Assembly: GCF_001553625.1 (NCBI RefSeq) | Contig: NZ_CP014230.1 | Location: 2,232,001-2,296,000 of the forward strand | DNA: 64,000 nucleotides | Reading direction: 5' to 3' | Source of the DNA: Desulfomicrobium orale DSM 12838 | GTDB lineage: Bacteria > Desulfobacterota > Desulfovibrionia > Desulfovibrionales > Desulfomicrobiaceae | In this document: positions 46,624 through 55,799 of the stretch, piece by piece | How the letters are laid out: each line of letters starts with the position of its first letter | Position numbering within the stretch: position 1 is the stretch's first letter | The notes under the pieces: generated by a model | Seen by the model: only the letters and a program-made list of their open reading frames with translations | Database searches by the model: none | What the model was told of the DNA's origin: nothing | Translations under genes and position numbers: made by a program

Positions 46624-47777
46624 CGAGCCTTTCCCGGGAATTGCCTGTGCGCCCCAGAATCCGGGCAAGTTATCACATTATTCCCATGAGTGATAACCGC
46701 ATCCAGCTTCGCTCCGGCGCGGACGCCTTTATCCTGCGCGGCGAAACAGTACAGGCCCTGATACAGGCCTTGCTTCCCTTACTGACCGGCGAACATTCCA
46801 TTGACGCCATTCTGGAAAAACTGGACGAAGCATATGCTCCGGAATCCGTCCGCAACCTGCTGCAGACATTGAGTGCGCGCAGAGTGATTGAAGATGCGGC
46901 CGTAATGCCTCCGGAGTCCGTGAGCAAGGAAGAGATGGACGGCTACAGACCGCAACTCACATATTTTTCCCATTATGCAGCCAACCCCTATGAACAACAG
47001 GCCAGATTGCGACAGGCGCGCGTGGCGGTCTGCGGGCTGGGCCCCCTAGGAGCGCGCGTCGCCGCTTCCCTGACCCGCGCCGGCGTAGGGGAAATTGTGG
47101 GGCTGGATGATCGCCCGGTGAAACAGGAAGATTTTCAGCAGGGGTTGCTTTTCGCGCCGGAAGATCTGGGGCGACTTCGGGCCGAAGTTTTCTCAACGCC
47201 TGCGCAGTCGAGCCAAACGGTGTGCCGGCAAGGCGTTGCCGAACCCATCAGCGGCCCAGAATATTTTGTCCGCCACCTGGAAGGGGTGGACTATCTCGTG
47301 GTATGTCTGGAAACCCCCCGGCCCCGACTTTTGCAATGGGTCAACCAAGCCTGCCTGGAACACCGGCTGACCTGGACTTGGTGCGCCCTGGACGGACACG
47401 AAGGCACGGTCGGCCCCACGGTCATTCCCCGGCAGCTTGCCTGCTGGAAATGCTACGACCTGCGCGTCAAATCCAATGTGGATCACTATGAGGAATATCT
47501 GGCCCTGGACAATTATCTGCATCAGGCGGATCCGGCCGAAGCCGGATTCGGGTACCTGGTTCCTTCTCTTGATCTGCTGGCCGGGCTGACGGCTCTGGAA
47601 ATCGTCAAGGATTTAAGCGGGTTGACCCCGCCCCTGACCTACGGCGCACAGCTCAGCGTCAACCTGTTGACATCTGTGTTCGACCTGCATCCGGTGCTCA
47701 AACTCCCGCGCTGCCCGGTGTGCGGGCGTGCGGACAAACAGGGAGCAATGGTGCGGCCCTTTCTGGAGAAGGCATGA
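46620..47777 (+). CDS. E1-like (ThiF/ocin-type) cyclodehydratase partner protein
   Basis: The protein is 385 residues from a GTG overlapping the SagB stop (GTGA). A winged-helix-like leader-binding region (about 20-105) precedes an E1-like Rossmann stretch (VAVCGLGPLGARVAASLTRA) and a zinc site of two CxxC pairs (CWKC near residue 279, CPVC near residue 369). Such proteins bind the leader peptide and present the core to a YcaO enzyme. The stop overlaps the start of the next gene. Usually one partner per cluster is enough; this cluster has another E1-like domain fused in the third YcaO. Confidence 0.85.
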   Translation: MTSLSRELPVRPRIRASYHIIPMSDNRIQLRSGADAFILRGETVQALIQALLPLLTGEHSIDAILEKLDEAYAPESVRNLLQTLSARRVIEDAAVMPPESVSKEEMDGYRPQLTYFSHYAANPYEQQARLRQARVAVCGLGPLGARVAASLTRAGVGEIVGLDDRPVKQEDFQQGLLFAPEDLGRLRAEVFSTPAQSSQTVCRQGVAEPISGPEYFVRHLEGVDYLVVCLETPRPRLLQWVNQACLEHRLTWTWCALDGHEGTVGPTVIPRQLACWKCYDLRVKSNVDHYEEYLALDNYLHQADPAEAGFGYLVPSLDLLAGLTALEIVKDLSGLTPPLTYGAQLSVNLLTSVFDLHPVLKLPRCPVCGRADKQGAMVRPFLEKA

Positions 47778-49183
47778 TGCGCTTTGCCCGATACCGGCCC
47801 TCCCAAATGGCCGACAGGTTGGTGGACAGCAAGACCGGGGTCATTAAAACCTGCTCCGGCCTGATGCGGGGAGCGCACGAACCGAAGTTCTTCATCGACA
47901 TCACCGAGATCTCCGGAACACAACGCGTAATGCCTTTTCTGGGCGGGATCTCCAGTACCGGGGTCGGGCTCACGGCGGAAGACGCGGCCAACGCGGCTCT
48001 GGGCGAAGCCCTGGAAGATTATTGCTTCAGCATCGTTCCTGACGACCTGCCCCTGTCGACCTGGCGCAACCTGACCCGGGCCGGGCATTCCGCCCTGCAC
48101 CCTGAAGAATATCCCCTTTTTTCGGCGCGCCAATATGCGCAGGCGAATTTTCCCTTTGCCCCCTTTACCGAGGACACGCCCCTGCGCTGGGTCCAGGCCC
48201 ACTCCTTCCCCGAAGGAGCGGAAAAATTTGTCCCGGCAGGGTTGATCTATGGAAATTACCAGCCTGTAGCTCAAGAGCTCCGAATCTGTCCGACCAACTT
48301 CACCGGCACCGGATGTGGGCGCACGGCAGGCAGAGCCCTTTTCGCGGCCTTGTGTGAAGTGATCGAACGGGACGCCATGATGATCTGGTGGCTCAACCAG
48401 CTACCCTGCCCTAAAAGCAAGCCCCTACCCGATTCATGGTTTAAGCGAATTCTGGAAGAGCGTTTTGAATTTTCAGGACTCCACCTTGAACTATGGGAAA
48501 TCACTACAGATATCAATATTCCCTGTTTTTTCGGGCTGTTGACGGATCCGTTTCATCACATCGCCAATGGGGGATTCGGCTGTCGCTTGTCCCCGGAACA
48601 GGCCGCCTTTAAGGCTCTTTGTGAATGCCTGCAGAACCGGCTCGGTGTGCTGTCTCTGCGAGATGGATCCGGAGTGCGGGAACTCAATGCCCGTCTGGGC
48701 AAGAAGGTGCTGAACTATTCCCTAGCGGAGCAATACGCCCGCGCGGAAACGGAAGGCTTTGCCACAATGACCCAACTCAACATGAACCTGCAATTCTATG
48801 CCGATCCGGATAATTTCCGGTATCTGGACACCGTACGCTCCAATCAGGACGAGGTGTTCTTTCCCCGGCCCGGGCACAGGCCTTTCGATGTCGATCCGGC
48901 TGAACAGCTTGCGGCGTATATCGACGCACTGCAACGCAAAGGGCTGGAAATCCTCGTTGTGGATATCACCCTGCCGGATATTGCTGATTTGGGTTTTTTT
49001 GTGACCCGCGCCCTGGTGCCCGGTCTGGTCCCCAACAGTGTGACCGCCTGGCCCTACCTGGGCAATCCGCGTCTGTACACCGTGCCGGAATATCTGGGAT
49101 TCAAGGGAAAAAAGAACCCCAGCTGGAAACCGCACCCATGCCGTACGGTTGAAAACTCACCAGAGGATAAAGCCGCACCATGA
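47774..49183 (+). CDS. YcaO-domain protein 1 (stand-alone)
   Basis: The protein is 469 residues from the ATG at 47774, overlapping the E1-like gene by 4 nt; GGAGAAGG is upstream. The ATP-binding YcaO motifs are present: SSTGVGLTAEDAANAALGEA (about 55-74), TGCGRTAGRALFAALCEVIE with ERDAMM (about 180-200) and GGFGCRLSPEQAAFKALCEC (about 268-287). TOMM YcaOs use ATP to activate amide carbonyls for Cys/Ser/Thr cyclisation; others thioamidate or form amidines. The C-terminus lacks a PxPxP end common in azoline-forming YcaOs. Its substrate is inferred to be the upstream peptide. Confidence 0.88.
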   Translation: MMRFARYRPSQMADRLVDSKTGVIKTCSGLMRGAHEPKFFIDITEISGTQRVMPFLGGISSTGVGLTAEDAANAALGEALEDYCFSIVPDDLPLSTWRNLTRAGHSALHPEEYPLFSARQYAQANFPFAPFTEDTPLRWVQAHSFPEGAEKFVPAGLIYGNYQPVAQELRICPTNFTGTGCGRTAGRALFAALCEVIERDAMMIWWLNQLPCPKSKPLPDSWFKRILEERFEFSGLHLELWEITTDINIPCFFGLLTDPFHHIANGGFGCRLSPEQAAFKALCECLQNRLGVLSLRDGSGVRELNARLGKKVLNYSLAEQYARAETEGFATMTQLNMNLQFYADPDNFRYLDTVRSNQDEVFFPRPGHRPFDVDPAEQLAAYIDALQRKGLEILVVDITLPDIADLGFFVTRALVPGLVPNSVTAWPYLGNPRLYTVPEYLGFKGKKNPSWKPHPCRTVENSPEDKAAP

Positions 49184-50493
49184 TCAGAAAACTCTTCAGC
49201 TCCAAAACAGGGATCATCAGACAGATCAGCGCTCTCATGCGTAACGCGGATCAGCCGCCTCTGCACTATGTTATGACCGCCCTGTGTGATACTGGTCGTT
49301 TCGGCCCGAATCGCAACGACTTCGCCTCCACCGGAACCGCTCTGGACGGCATATCCGCTTGGTGGGCATCACTGGGAGAAGGCATTGAAAGGTATTGCGC
49401 CGCCCTCTCGGACATGCACCCCCAGCAAAAGGCGACCTTCCAACAATTGGAACAGGCCGGTGTGCGGGCCTTGCCCCCGGAAAAATTCCGCCTGTTCACC
49501 GACGAACAATATCAAAGCCCTGGCTTTGTGTTTTGCAGGCCGGAGCGCAGCTCTGTTTTGCACTGGATCGCAGGACAAAGCCTGGTTGACCACGGCACAT
49601 GCTATCTGCCGTCCGCCATGGTTTTTAATGCCTACCGCCATCCGGATGAACAGCTGACGGTCCCCAATATACATCCGGGAGTGGCGTGCGGGACAAATCT
49701 GAGCGGAGCCCTTCTGGCCGCCCTGTATGAAATTATCGAACGGGACGCGATGATGACCTGGTGGCTGAATGCGCTGCCCATGCCGGGCATAGCAGCCTCG
49801 TTGCCCGAAACAGTGCAGACCTTTATCACGCGCAATAAAAACATCGAAGTCTCTTTCCTCTGGCTTCAAACCGATATCCAGGTTCCGGTTATCTTTTGTC
49901 TCTTGGTGGATACCAACGCACAGGTAGCCAGCGGCGGGTGCGCGGCCAGATTCCAGGCGGAAATGGCGCTGCACAAGGCTTTTTGCGAAGCAGCGCAAAC
50001 CTGGCTGCTGGCCCTGGACCTGAAACGCGGCCGGCAGGGCAATATCGCACACTTCTGTCGAAAAGGCCTGTTCCCCCCCGACATGGACAAACCAACGGCG
50101 GCCCCGGGCACACATGTGCTGCACAATCTGCAAGCCTATCTTTCGGCGGAATATTGGGACAACCTGTACCCCATCCGAAAACCAAAGGAACGGGTTGCTC
50201 TGGCTGATTTACCCGGAGGCCCGGAACATCGGTCCCCGGAAGTCATGCTCAGAATAATTACCGAGATGCTTGTGCAAACCGGTCTGGAACCCGTTGCAGT
50301 CAACCTGACCACGCCGGATATCGCGGAAACAGGTCTATGGGTGGTGCGGGTCTGCGTTCCGGGCATGATCCCCAATACCCCGACCGCGTACCCGCCCCTG
50401 GGGCTGCCGCGTCTGCGCACTCTGCCGGCCCGCCTCGGCTTTGCCCGAGCTCAGGCAGCAGCATGGAATGCAGCTCCCATCCCTTATTCATAA
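49180..50493 (+). CDS. YcaO-domain protein 2 (stand-alone, divergent)
   Basis: This 437-residue protein overlaps YcaO 1 by 4 nt (ATGA). It shares the overall architecture: STGTALDGISAWWASLGEGI with ERYC (about 49-73), ACGTNLSGALLAALYEIIER (about 168-187) and GGCAARFQAEMALHKAFCEA. The first motif lacks the usual acidic residue after G-x-x, so its ATP site may be altered. It ends in NAAPIPYS, reminiscent of the proline-rich C-terminus of cyclodehydratase YcaOs. YcaO 1 and YcaO 2 look like a duplicated and diverged pair, perhaps acting as a heteromer; that is inference. Confidence 0.85.
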   Translation: MIRKLFSSKTGIIRQISALMRNADQPPLHYVMTALCDTGRFGPNRNDFASTGTALDGISAWWASLGEGIERYCAALSDMHPQQKATFQQLEQAGVRALPPEKFRLFTDEQYQSPGFVFCRPERSSVLHWIAGQSLVDHGTCYLPSAMVFNAYRHPDEQLTVPNIHPGVACGTNLSGALLAALYEIIERDAMMTWWLNALPMPGIAASLPETVQTFITRNKNIEVSFLWLQTDIQVPVIFCLLVDTNAQVASGGCAARFQAEMALHKAFCEAAQTWLLALDLKRGRQGNIAHFCRKGLFPPDMDKPTAAPGTHVLHNLQAYLSAEYWDNLYPIRKPKERVALADLPGGPEHRSPEVMLRIITEMLVQTGLEPVAVNLTTPDIAETGLWVVRVCVPGMIPNTPTAYPPLGLPRLRTLPARLGFARAQAAAWNAAPIPYS

Positions 50494-50537
50494 ACATCAA
50501 GCAGTACATATTTCAGAACATCCCATTAGAGAAATTC

Positions 50538-52871
50538 ATGAACAAGCAGGAATCCGTTTTGTACCCAAGTCCTTATGTGTCCGTCCTGAACAAAAGCTCT
50601 GACTTCATCGTCCTTGCCGTGAATGGAAAAATTAAAAAACTGACATGCAATACCGCTCTTTTGGACGATATTCTTTCCCATATCGGCCCTTCAGCAATTT
50701 TTCGGGATGTCGTGCAAGCATTTGCGGGCACATATCCATCTTCCGCATTGGAGCATTTTCTGAACACGCTCATTCGCGCGGAAGTTCTGGTGTGCAAAAA
50801 CGGACAGAGTTTTACGCACACGCTCCGAAATGAGGGAATCGATCCGGCATCCTTCCACGATATCCTGCAAAAAAATCCCCCGCTCTTCATCGGCGACGGC
50901 GTTTTGGCCGAAGCGCTCCTATCTCTTGTAAAAAACACGGTCCCTGATTTTTTTTCCGCAAGGCTGCACAAGACGGACCTGCCGGGCGAGACGGACGGCG
51001 ACTATACACAATGGGTCAAATTTTTTGAGCACCAGCTGAAAACCGGCGGACACACAGGGGCCGTCTTCTGCCCGGACACAGCCCCGCTGCAACACCTGGC
51101 CGCCCTGAATCAGGCCTGCCTGAACCTGCGCATTCCTTTCCTGCTCGCCTACTTTAACGGAAAGCATCTGATGTTGGGGCCTACGGTCGTTCCGTGGAAA
51201 AGTCCGTGCTATGCCTGCCTGATTCAGCACAGGCTCAACTTTATGCACAAGAACAATGCGCTGAGTTTGTCTTTCAGCGACGCACTGAAAATGACTGAAG
51301 CCTGGCCGCTGCCCGCCGGTCCATCCCAAACCGGGGCTGTCGCGTGGGCGGCCGGTCTGATTCTGGCGGAGCTGTACAGAGTTCTGCAGGAAAACATCTG
51401 CCCCCAATATCTCAGACGCCAGGTCCGCATTCCGCTGGACGGCAATTGCGCCTGCACGGAAATCTCCTTTGCGGCTCTGACCGTGTGCCCAGCATGCTCG
51501 GGCCTCAATCAAAAACTGACTCTGGGCAGGCCCGAAGCTTTACCGGCCCTGACAGGCATCAGCCTGAAAAAATCCGAAGTCCGGCATACGGACGGCGGCA
51601 TGCGCACAATTAGCGGCGCAGAAGCCAGAAAAATCATTGACAGGGCTTTCGACAGACTCGGCCTGGCCGTTACGGTCAAGCAACTCAATGCAGGCCCGCT
51701 GGATAAAATTTTGCCGACATTCCGTACCCAAATTGAAGAATTTTACCGGGCGGATTTCCCTTTTGCCATCGCCCATAAAAATCAATGGGGAAAGGGGCTG
51801 AGTCCGGAGCAGGCTTTTCTGTCCGGATCTTTTGAACTGATCGAGAGAATATGCGCGGACTATTACGGGGATGTGGAAATGGTCAGGGCTTCCTACAGGG
51901 AAGTCCGAGACATGGCCGTCAATGTGGAAGCCAAGATCGGCACGGTCTATTGCGATTACGGGTTGGACAGATTTGATGCAAACATGCCCATAGACTGGGT
52001 CTGGGGGTATTCTCTGAGCACGCAGCGGCCGTTATTGGTGCCGGCATCCATGGTATATCTCACCAAAAATCTCTTTCTCGGCAATTTTCACCCCACTACA
52101 TCCGGCGGCTTGGCTGCCGGCACCTCCATGGAAGACGCAATTCTGCAGGGGTTGTATGAAACCATTGAACACGATTCCTGGATGATCTACCAGGCCAATG
52201 CCGTAACACCTTCCCGTGTACGTCCGGAATCCATACCGGACTCCAGTTTGCAGGAAATCATAAAAAAAATACAGCATGCCGGTTATCAGGTCATCATCAA
52301 CTACCTGCGCAACGACCTGGACATACCGGTATTTCGGACCTGGCTGGTCAACGAAAAAGACTACGTCAATTTTGCCTGCTGCGGTTATGGCGCCAATCTT
52401 GACCCGCTGATCGCCCTGAGCCGCTCCCTGACCGAGGCAAAACTTTCTTCACCGAGCCAGCAACAGCAGGAAAATCTTTGTTTTCGCTCTCCTTATACTG
52501 CGGATCTTATTCTGAATAAATCTTCCGTGTTCAGTCTATACCAATTTATGCAGACAGATGTGTTTCCGGAAAGCTTATACATAGATTTTCATGATATCAA
52601 AAATCATTCTACCGGCAGTATCGATGAGGATCTCCAGAAGACTGTTCAATTTATACAAAACAATATCGAGCAGACGAATATTATTTTCGTCAACCTGACC
52701 CAGGAAGTCTTCAATATCCCTGTCATCAAAACCATTGCTATTGGAATGCAAGGATGCTTTAAGCCTGTGCAATGCGCTCAGGACAGGTTGTTTTCCATGC
52801 CCAGAAAAATAGGCATTTCTGAAAAGAAATTGCGCTATATGGAGATATTCAATGGAAGTTATCCGCATTAA
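50538..52871 (+). CDS. Fused E1-like / YcaO cyclodehydratase
   Basis: The protein is 777 residues from the ATG at 50538 (AGAGAAA upstream); an alternative ATG at 50463 would overlap YcaO 2. The N-terminal ~330 residues resemble an E1-like partner with zinc pairs CYAC and CPAC but no clear GxGxxG. The C-terminal YcaO domain has GKGLSPEQAFLSGSFELIER, AAGTSMEDAILQGLYETIEH and GYGANLDPLIALSRSLTEA. This is the layout of TruD/PatD-type fused cyclodehydratases (about 770-780 residues). It is followed by a membrane protein gene whose start overlaps its 3' end by 20 nt. Confidence 0.88.
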   Translation: MNKQESVLYPSPYVSVLNKSSDFIVLAVNGKIKKLTCNTALLDDILSHIGPSAIFRDVVQAFAGTYPSSALEHFLNTLIRAEVLVCKNGQSFTHTLRNEGIDPASFHDILQKNPPLFIGDGVLAEALLSLVKNTVPDFFSARLHKTDLPGETDGDYTQWVKFFEHQLKTGGHTGAVFCPDTAPLQHLAALNQACLNLRIPFLLAYFNGKHLMLGPTVVPWKSPCYACLIQHRLNFMHKNNALSLSFSDALKMTEAWPLPAGPSQTGAVAWAAGLILAELYRVLQENICPQYLRRQVRIPLDGNCACTEISFAALTVCPACSGLNQKLTLGRPEALPALTGISLKKSEVRHTDGGMRTISGAEARKIIDRAFDRLGLAVTVKQLNAGPLDKILPTFRTQIEEFYRADFPFAIAHKNQWGKGLSPEQAFLSGSFELIERICADYYGDVEMVRASYREVRDMAVNVEAKIGTVYCDYGLDRFDANMPIDWVWGYSLSTQRPLLVPASMVYLTKNLFLGNFHPTTSGGLAAGTSMEDAILQGLYETIEHDSWMIYQANAVTPSRVRPESIPDSSLQEIIKKIQHAGYQVIINYLRNDLDIPVFRTWLVNEKDYVNFACCGYGANLDPLIALSRSLTEAKLSSPSQQQQENLCFRSPYTADLILNKSSVFSLYQFMQTDVFPESLYIDFHDIKNHSTGSIDEDLQKTVQFIQNNIEQTNIIFVNLTQEVFNIPVIKTIAIGMQGCFKPVQCAQDRLFSMPRKIGISEKKLRYMEIFNGSYPH

Positions 52872-53888
52872 AATGAAAAATATAAAGGTTATATGCGGAT
52901 TTTTATGTACGTTATCTTTGATGCTGATATTTATTCAGAATATCAACATCAAAGAATTATACGTCATGTTGTCCCATACAAATATCAAGGTATTGGGCAT
53001 AGCCGTTGTTTTTTTTTCATCAGCTTCGCATGCAGGGCTGAGCGCTGGAGAATCAGCCTGCTTCACGCCAATCCGGATTTGCGCTGGAGCACCTGCGCCG
53101 GGCCGCTGATGCTATGCGCGGCAGCCAATAATATTTTGCCCCTCAGAGCCGGTGATATATTGCGTATTTTCGCATTCAACCAGGCCCTGAAAATAAACAC
53201 GACCACATCCTGCGCAGCCCTTTTTGCGGAAAGGTTGCTGGAAGTATTCATGCTGGTGACCTTTCTCGGCCTTGCCTTGATCTGTTTCCGGGCGGAAGCT
53301 CCAGACTTCTTGCGAATCAGCGGAAGCATTCTGGTTGCATCCGGAATAGCTGTTTTCCTTCTGCTGCTTGTTTTCCCCCCTGTGTTCCAACCCCTGTTCT
53401 TCCGACTGGCCGAGCTTGCGGCCGGACTTTTCCCAAAAGCCGGCACCATCCTGCGTACTGAATTTCAAAAATTTTTCGCGCTGCTGGAATATACTTCCAG
53501 GGGCAGCACCATGGCTCGCCTTCTTTTATGGTCCGTACTCGCTTGGGTCACGGAGGGCCTTGTCTTCTGGTTTGCCGCCCTGGCCTTGCCGTCCGTGGAC
53601 AACCATCTTGCCGCGTGGCTGGCCTTCCCGGCGGGAACCCTGGCAACGGCCATCCCCAGCGCGCCGGGATATATGGGCACCTTTGATTACGCTACGGCCC
53701 GCGCCATGGATTATCTGGGCAACTCCGCAGCCGGCTCGGCCGCTTATGCGCTTCTGGTTCATGCCGTACTCTGGCTGCTGCCGTTACTCGCTGGATATGG
53801 ATACCTGCTCTTACATACTGATTCAAAACAGCTTATGACACATCTTGGAAATATATTACGAGCAAAATCTGAAAAATTTCATTCGTAA
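52852..53888 (+). CDS. Flippase-like (UPF0104/LPG-synthase-type) membrane protein with -1 frameshift at T9
   Basis: Two frames join to one family protein. The first, from the ATG at 52852 (GGAG 7 nt upstream), gives two hydrophobic helices and reaches a run of nine T (53009-53017). The rest of the family, starting FISFACRAERWRISLLHANP and going on with NNILPLRAGDILRIFAF, is in the -1 frame up to 53888. One extra T or a ribosomal/polymerase slip would restore a ~345-residue protein, normal for this family. Without it the product stops after 85 residues. Family members lie in the inner membrane; here it may export or give immunity to the peptide. Frameshift may be real, a phase switch or a sequencing error. 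Confidence 0.78.
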
Positions 53889-54717
53889 TATTTTTGCCGT
53901 CTATCGGAACCATTTTAACGGAGTCATGTAATGAAAAAAAGCACCTATCAATACGAACTTGATGTGTTGCGAATTATGGGAGCAATCAGTATTGTATTAT
54001 TTCATTATACCTTCAGAGGATATGCCGCAGATAATATGTCGATTTTGTCTTTTCCGTTTTTAGGAGAGATATTCAAATATGGATGCTTTGGAATATTTAT
54101 TTTTTTCATTTTGAGTGGATATACTATCATTCTTTCATCTCGCAATAAAAATTTTTTTGATTTTCTATATTCCAGAGTACTCAGACTATATCCATCATTT
54201 TGGATTGCTGTGTGCATAACCAGCATAGCTGCACTACTATTTGAAAGCGATCAATATCATGTTGATCTAAAACAATTTTTTTTAAATTTAACTATGCTTG
54301 GTGATTATATTGGAGTACCTCCTGTTGATGGCGCTTATTGGTTTCTATTTGTTATAATTAAGTTTTACTTCATAGTATCATTAATAATATTACTGAATTT
54401 AATGAGATTTCAAAAATATATAGCAGGGATATGGCTTGCCTTATCCTTGATAACACTTTTCTACGACGGTTATAAGATATATAAATTTCTCATTATGCCA
54501 GGATGTTCTTCTTTTTTAATATCAGGAATGATTTTCTGCGCAGCTAAACAGGAAGGATGGGACATCTATAAAATCATTGTACAAATCACTTCTTTCGCAC
54601 TCTCTTTATATACTATCAATAACTACACACACTTTTTCAATAAATATTTTTCAACAGATATGTCATTATACATTATGGTTCTGATAATAACGTTTATATA
54701 CTTATTAATGTATATTT

Positions 54718-54725
54718 TAACAATA
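54718..54725. repeat. Left target-site duplication TAACAATA
   Basis: 8-bp direct repeat immediately left of the IS. Confidence 0.93.
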
Positions 54726-55461
54726 GGGTCATGCCTAGTCCATGAGTCTCCATTCGACTATAAGGCTAGTCACGACAATGAAAAACAAGTATGCGAAGCG
54801 TTCAAGAATTTCAGAGGCCAAAGTCCGACAAATAGTGAAGCTGTTTGCCGTGGATTTGAATGCCCTGCAGATAGCTGAAATAGCCGGGGTAAATCGTAAT
54901 ACCGCGAACCGTTATCTGGCTGCTTTCCGAGAGAGGATTGCCCGGTTCTGCGAGGCGGAGTCTCCTGTTCAAGGCGAAGTTGAGGTTGATGAAAGCTATT
55001 TTGGCGCACGCCGCGTTAAAGGAGTCAGAGGCCGAGGAGCCAAGGGCAAAACCATTGTGTTCGGCTTATTCAAGCGTGAAGGTCGCGTTTGTACCGAAAT
55101 TGTCCCGGACTGTTCAAAAATCACCCTCCAAGGGATCATCCGGGGCCGCGTGAAACTTGAAAGCATTATTCACTCTGATGGCTGGCGCGGCTATGATGGT
55201 CTCGTAGACCTAGGCTACCAAAAACACTTCCGGGTTGAGCATGGCAACAATGAATTTGCCAATAAAAACTCACACATTAACGGCATTGAGAGCTTCTGGA
55301 CTTTTGCCAAAACACGACTTGTTCGTTTTAGGGGTTTGCCCAAGCACACTTTTTACTTTCATTTGAAAGAATGTGAATTTCGCTTTAACCATAGAAACGA
55401 AGATAGTTATAAACTTCTGCTCAAAATGCTCAGAGAAAATCCACTCAGCTAGGCATGACCC
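54726..55461. mobile_element. IS1595-family insertion sequence (736 bp)
   Basis: Perfect 13-bp terminal inverted repeats GGGTCATGCCTAG (54726-54738) and their complement (55449-55461) enclose one transposase gene. The element is flanked by identical 8-bp direct repeats TAACAATA, the target size of the IS1595 family. Intact ends and duplicates show that the insertion is recent and unrearranged. Confidence 0.93.
54778..55452 (+). CDS. IS1595-family (ISXO2-like) transposase
   Basis: The protein is 224 residues from the ATG at 54778; an upstream in-frame start at 54742 is possible. An N-terminal HTH (FAVDLNALQIAEIAGVNRNT) precedes the DDE-type domain: VEVDESYFGARR (first Asp), SIIHSDGWRGYDGL (second Asp) and the Asn/Lys-type third position in NSHINGIESFW, as in the IS1595 DDNK pattern. 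It uses the terminal repeats of the surrounding element. The frame is intact, so the element may still be mobile. Confidence 0.93.
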   Translation: MKNKYAKRSRISEAKVRQIVKLFAVDLNALQIAEIAGVNRNTANRYLAAFRERIARFCEAESPVQGEVEVDESYFGARRVKGVRGRGAKGKTIVFGLFKREGRVCTEIVPDCSKITLQGIIRGRVKLESIIHSDGWRGYDGLVDLGYQKHFRVEHGNNEFANKNSHINGIESFWTFAKTRLVRFRGLPKHTFYFHLKECEFRFNHRNEDSYKLLLKMLRENPLS

Positions 55462-55469
55462 TAACAATA
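55462..55469. repeat. Right target-site duplication TAACAATA
   Basis: 8-bp direct repeat immediately right of the IS. Confidence 0.93.
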
Positions 55470-55799
55470 AAATATAGATATATTGTATTACCTGGATATG
55501 TTATTACGCTGAGCGCAAGCACATATCCTCTCTACTTGATTCATCAGAATTTCGGATTCATGATATTCAATCATTTTGGAGAATCTGTAAATAAATACAT
55601 CATGCTTTCAGCAACTTCTGTATTTATGATTTTTCTTTCCATATCTATATCAAAATATCTTGATCCGCTTTTACGCAAGCTGCTGATTCGTATTATTCCG
55701 TATAAGTTGACAAAAAATAAATCTTCCTAACAGATTTTCCTGCAAAAAGTCAGACGGCGCGAAATGGAGATCGCAACTCAGTAAAATTTTTACCTTCTG

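Larger units (their letters stand above)
53931..55730 (+). pseudogene. Acyltransferase 3 family membrane protein, split by an IS element
   Basis: The 5' part (53931-54725) encodes YELDVLRIMGAISIVLFHYT and further helices of an acyltransferase-3 (OafA/NodX-like) protein. The 3' part resumes after the IS copy with KYRYIVLPGYVITLSASTYP and LYLIHQN, the family C-terminus, ending at 55730. Removing the IS and one 8-bp duplicate restores a continuous frame of about 350 residues. The protein would transfer an acyl group to a peptide or sugar on the membrane. Its GC content is low like the AraC genes. AACGGAGTC precedes the ATG. It is not functional in this state. Confidence 0.85.

Noticed and set aside
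52893..53008. Separate short gene start at 52893 for the flippase-like protein
   Set aside because: The N-terminal part in that frame is hydrophilic and unlike the family; the family N-terminus is in the other frame before the T-run.
55749..55758. GTCAGACGGC, 9 of 10 bases of the neisserial uptake sequence complement
   Set aside because: It is a single inexact copy; a 9-base match is expected by chance in a 64-kb window.
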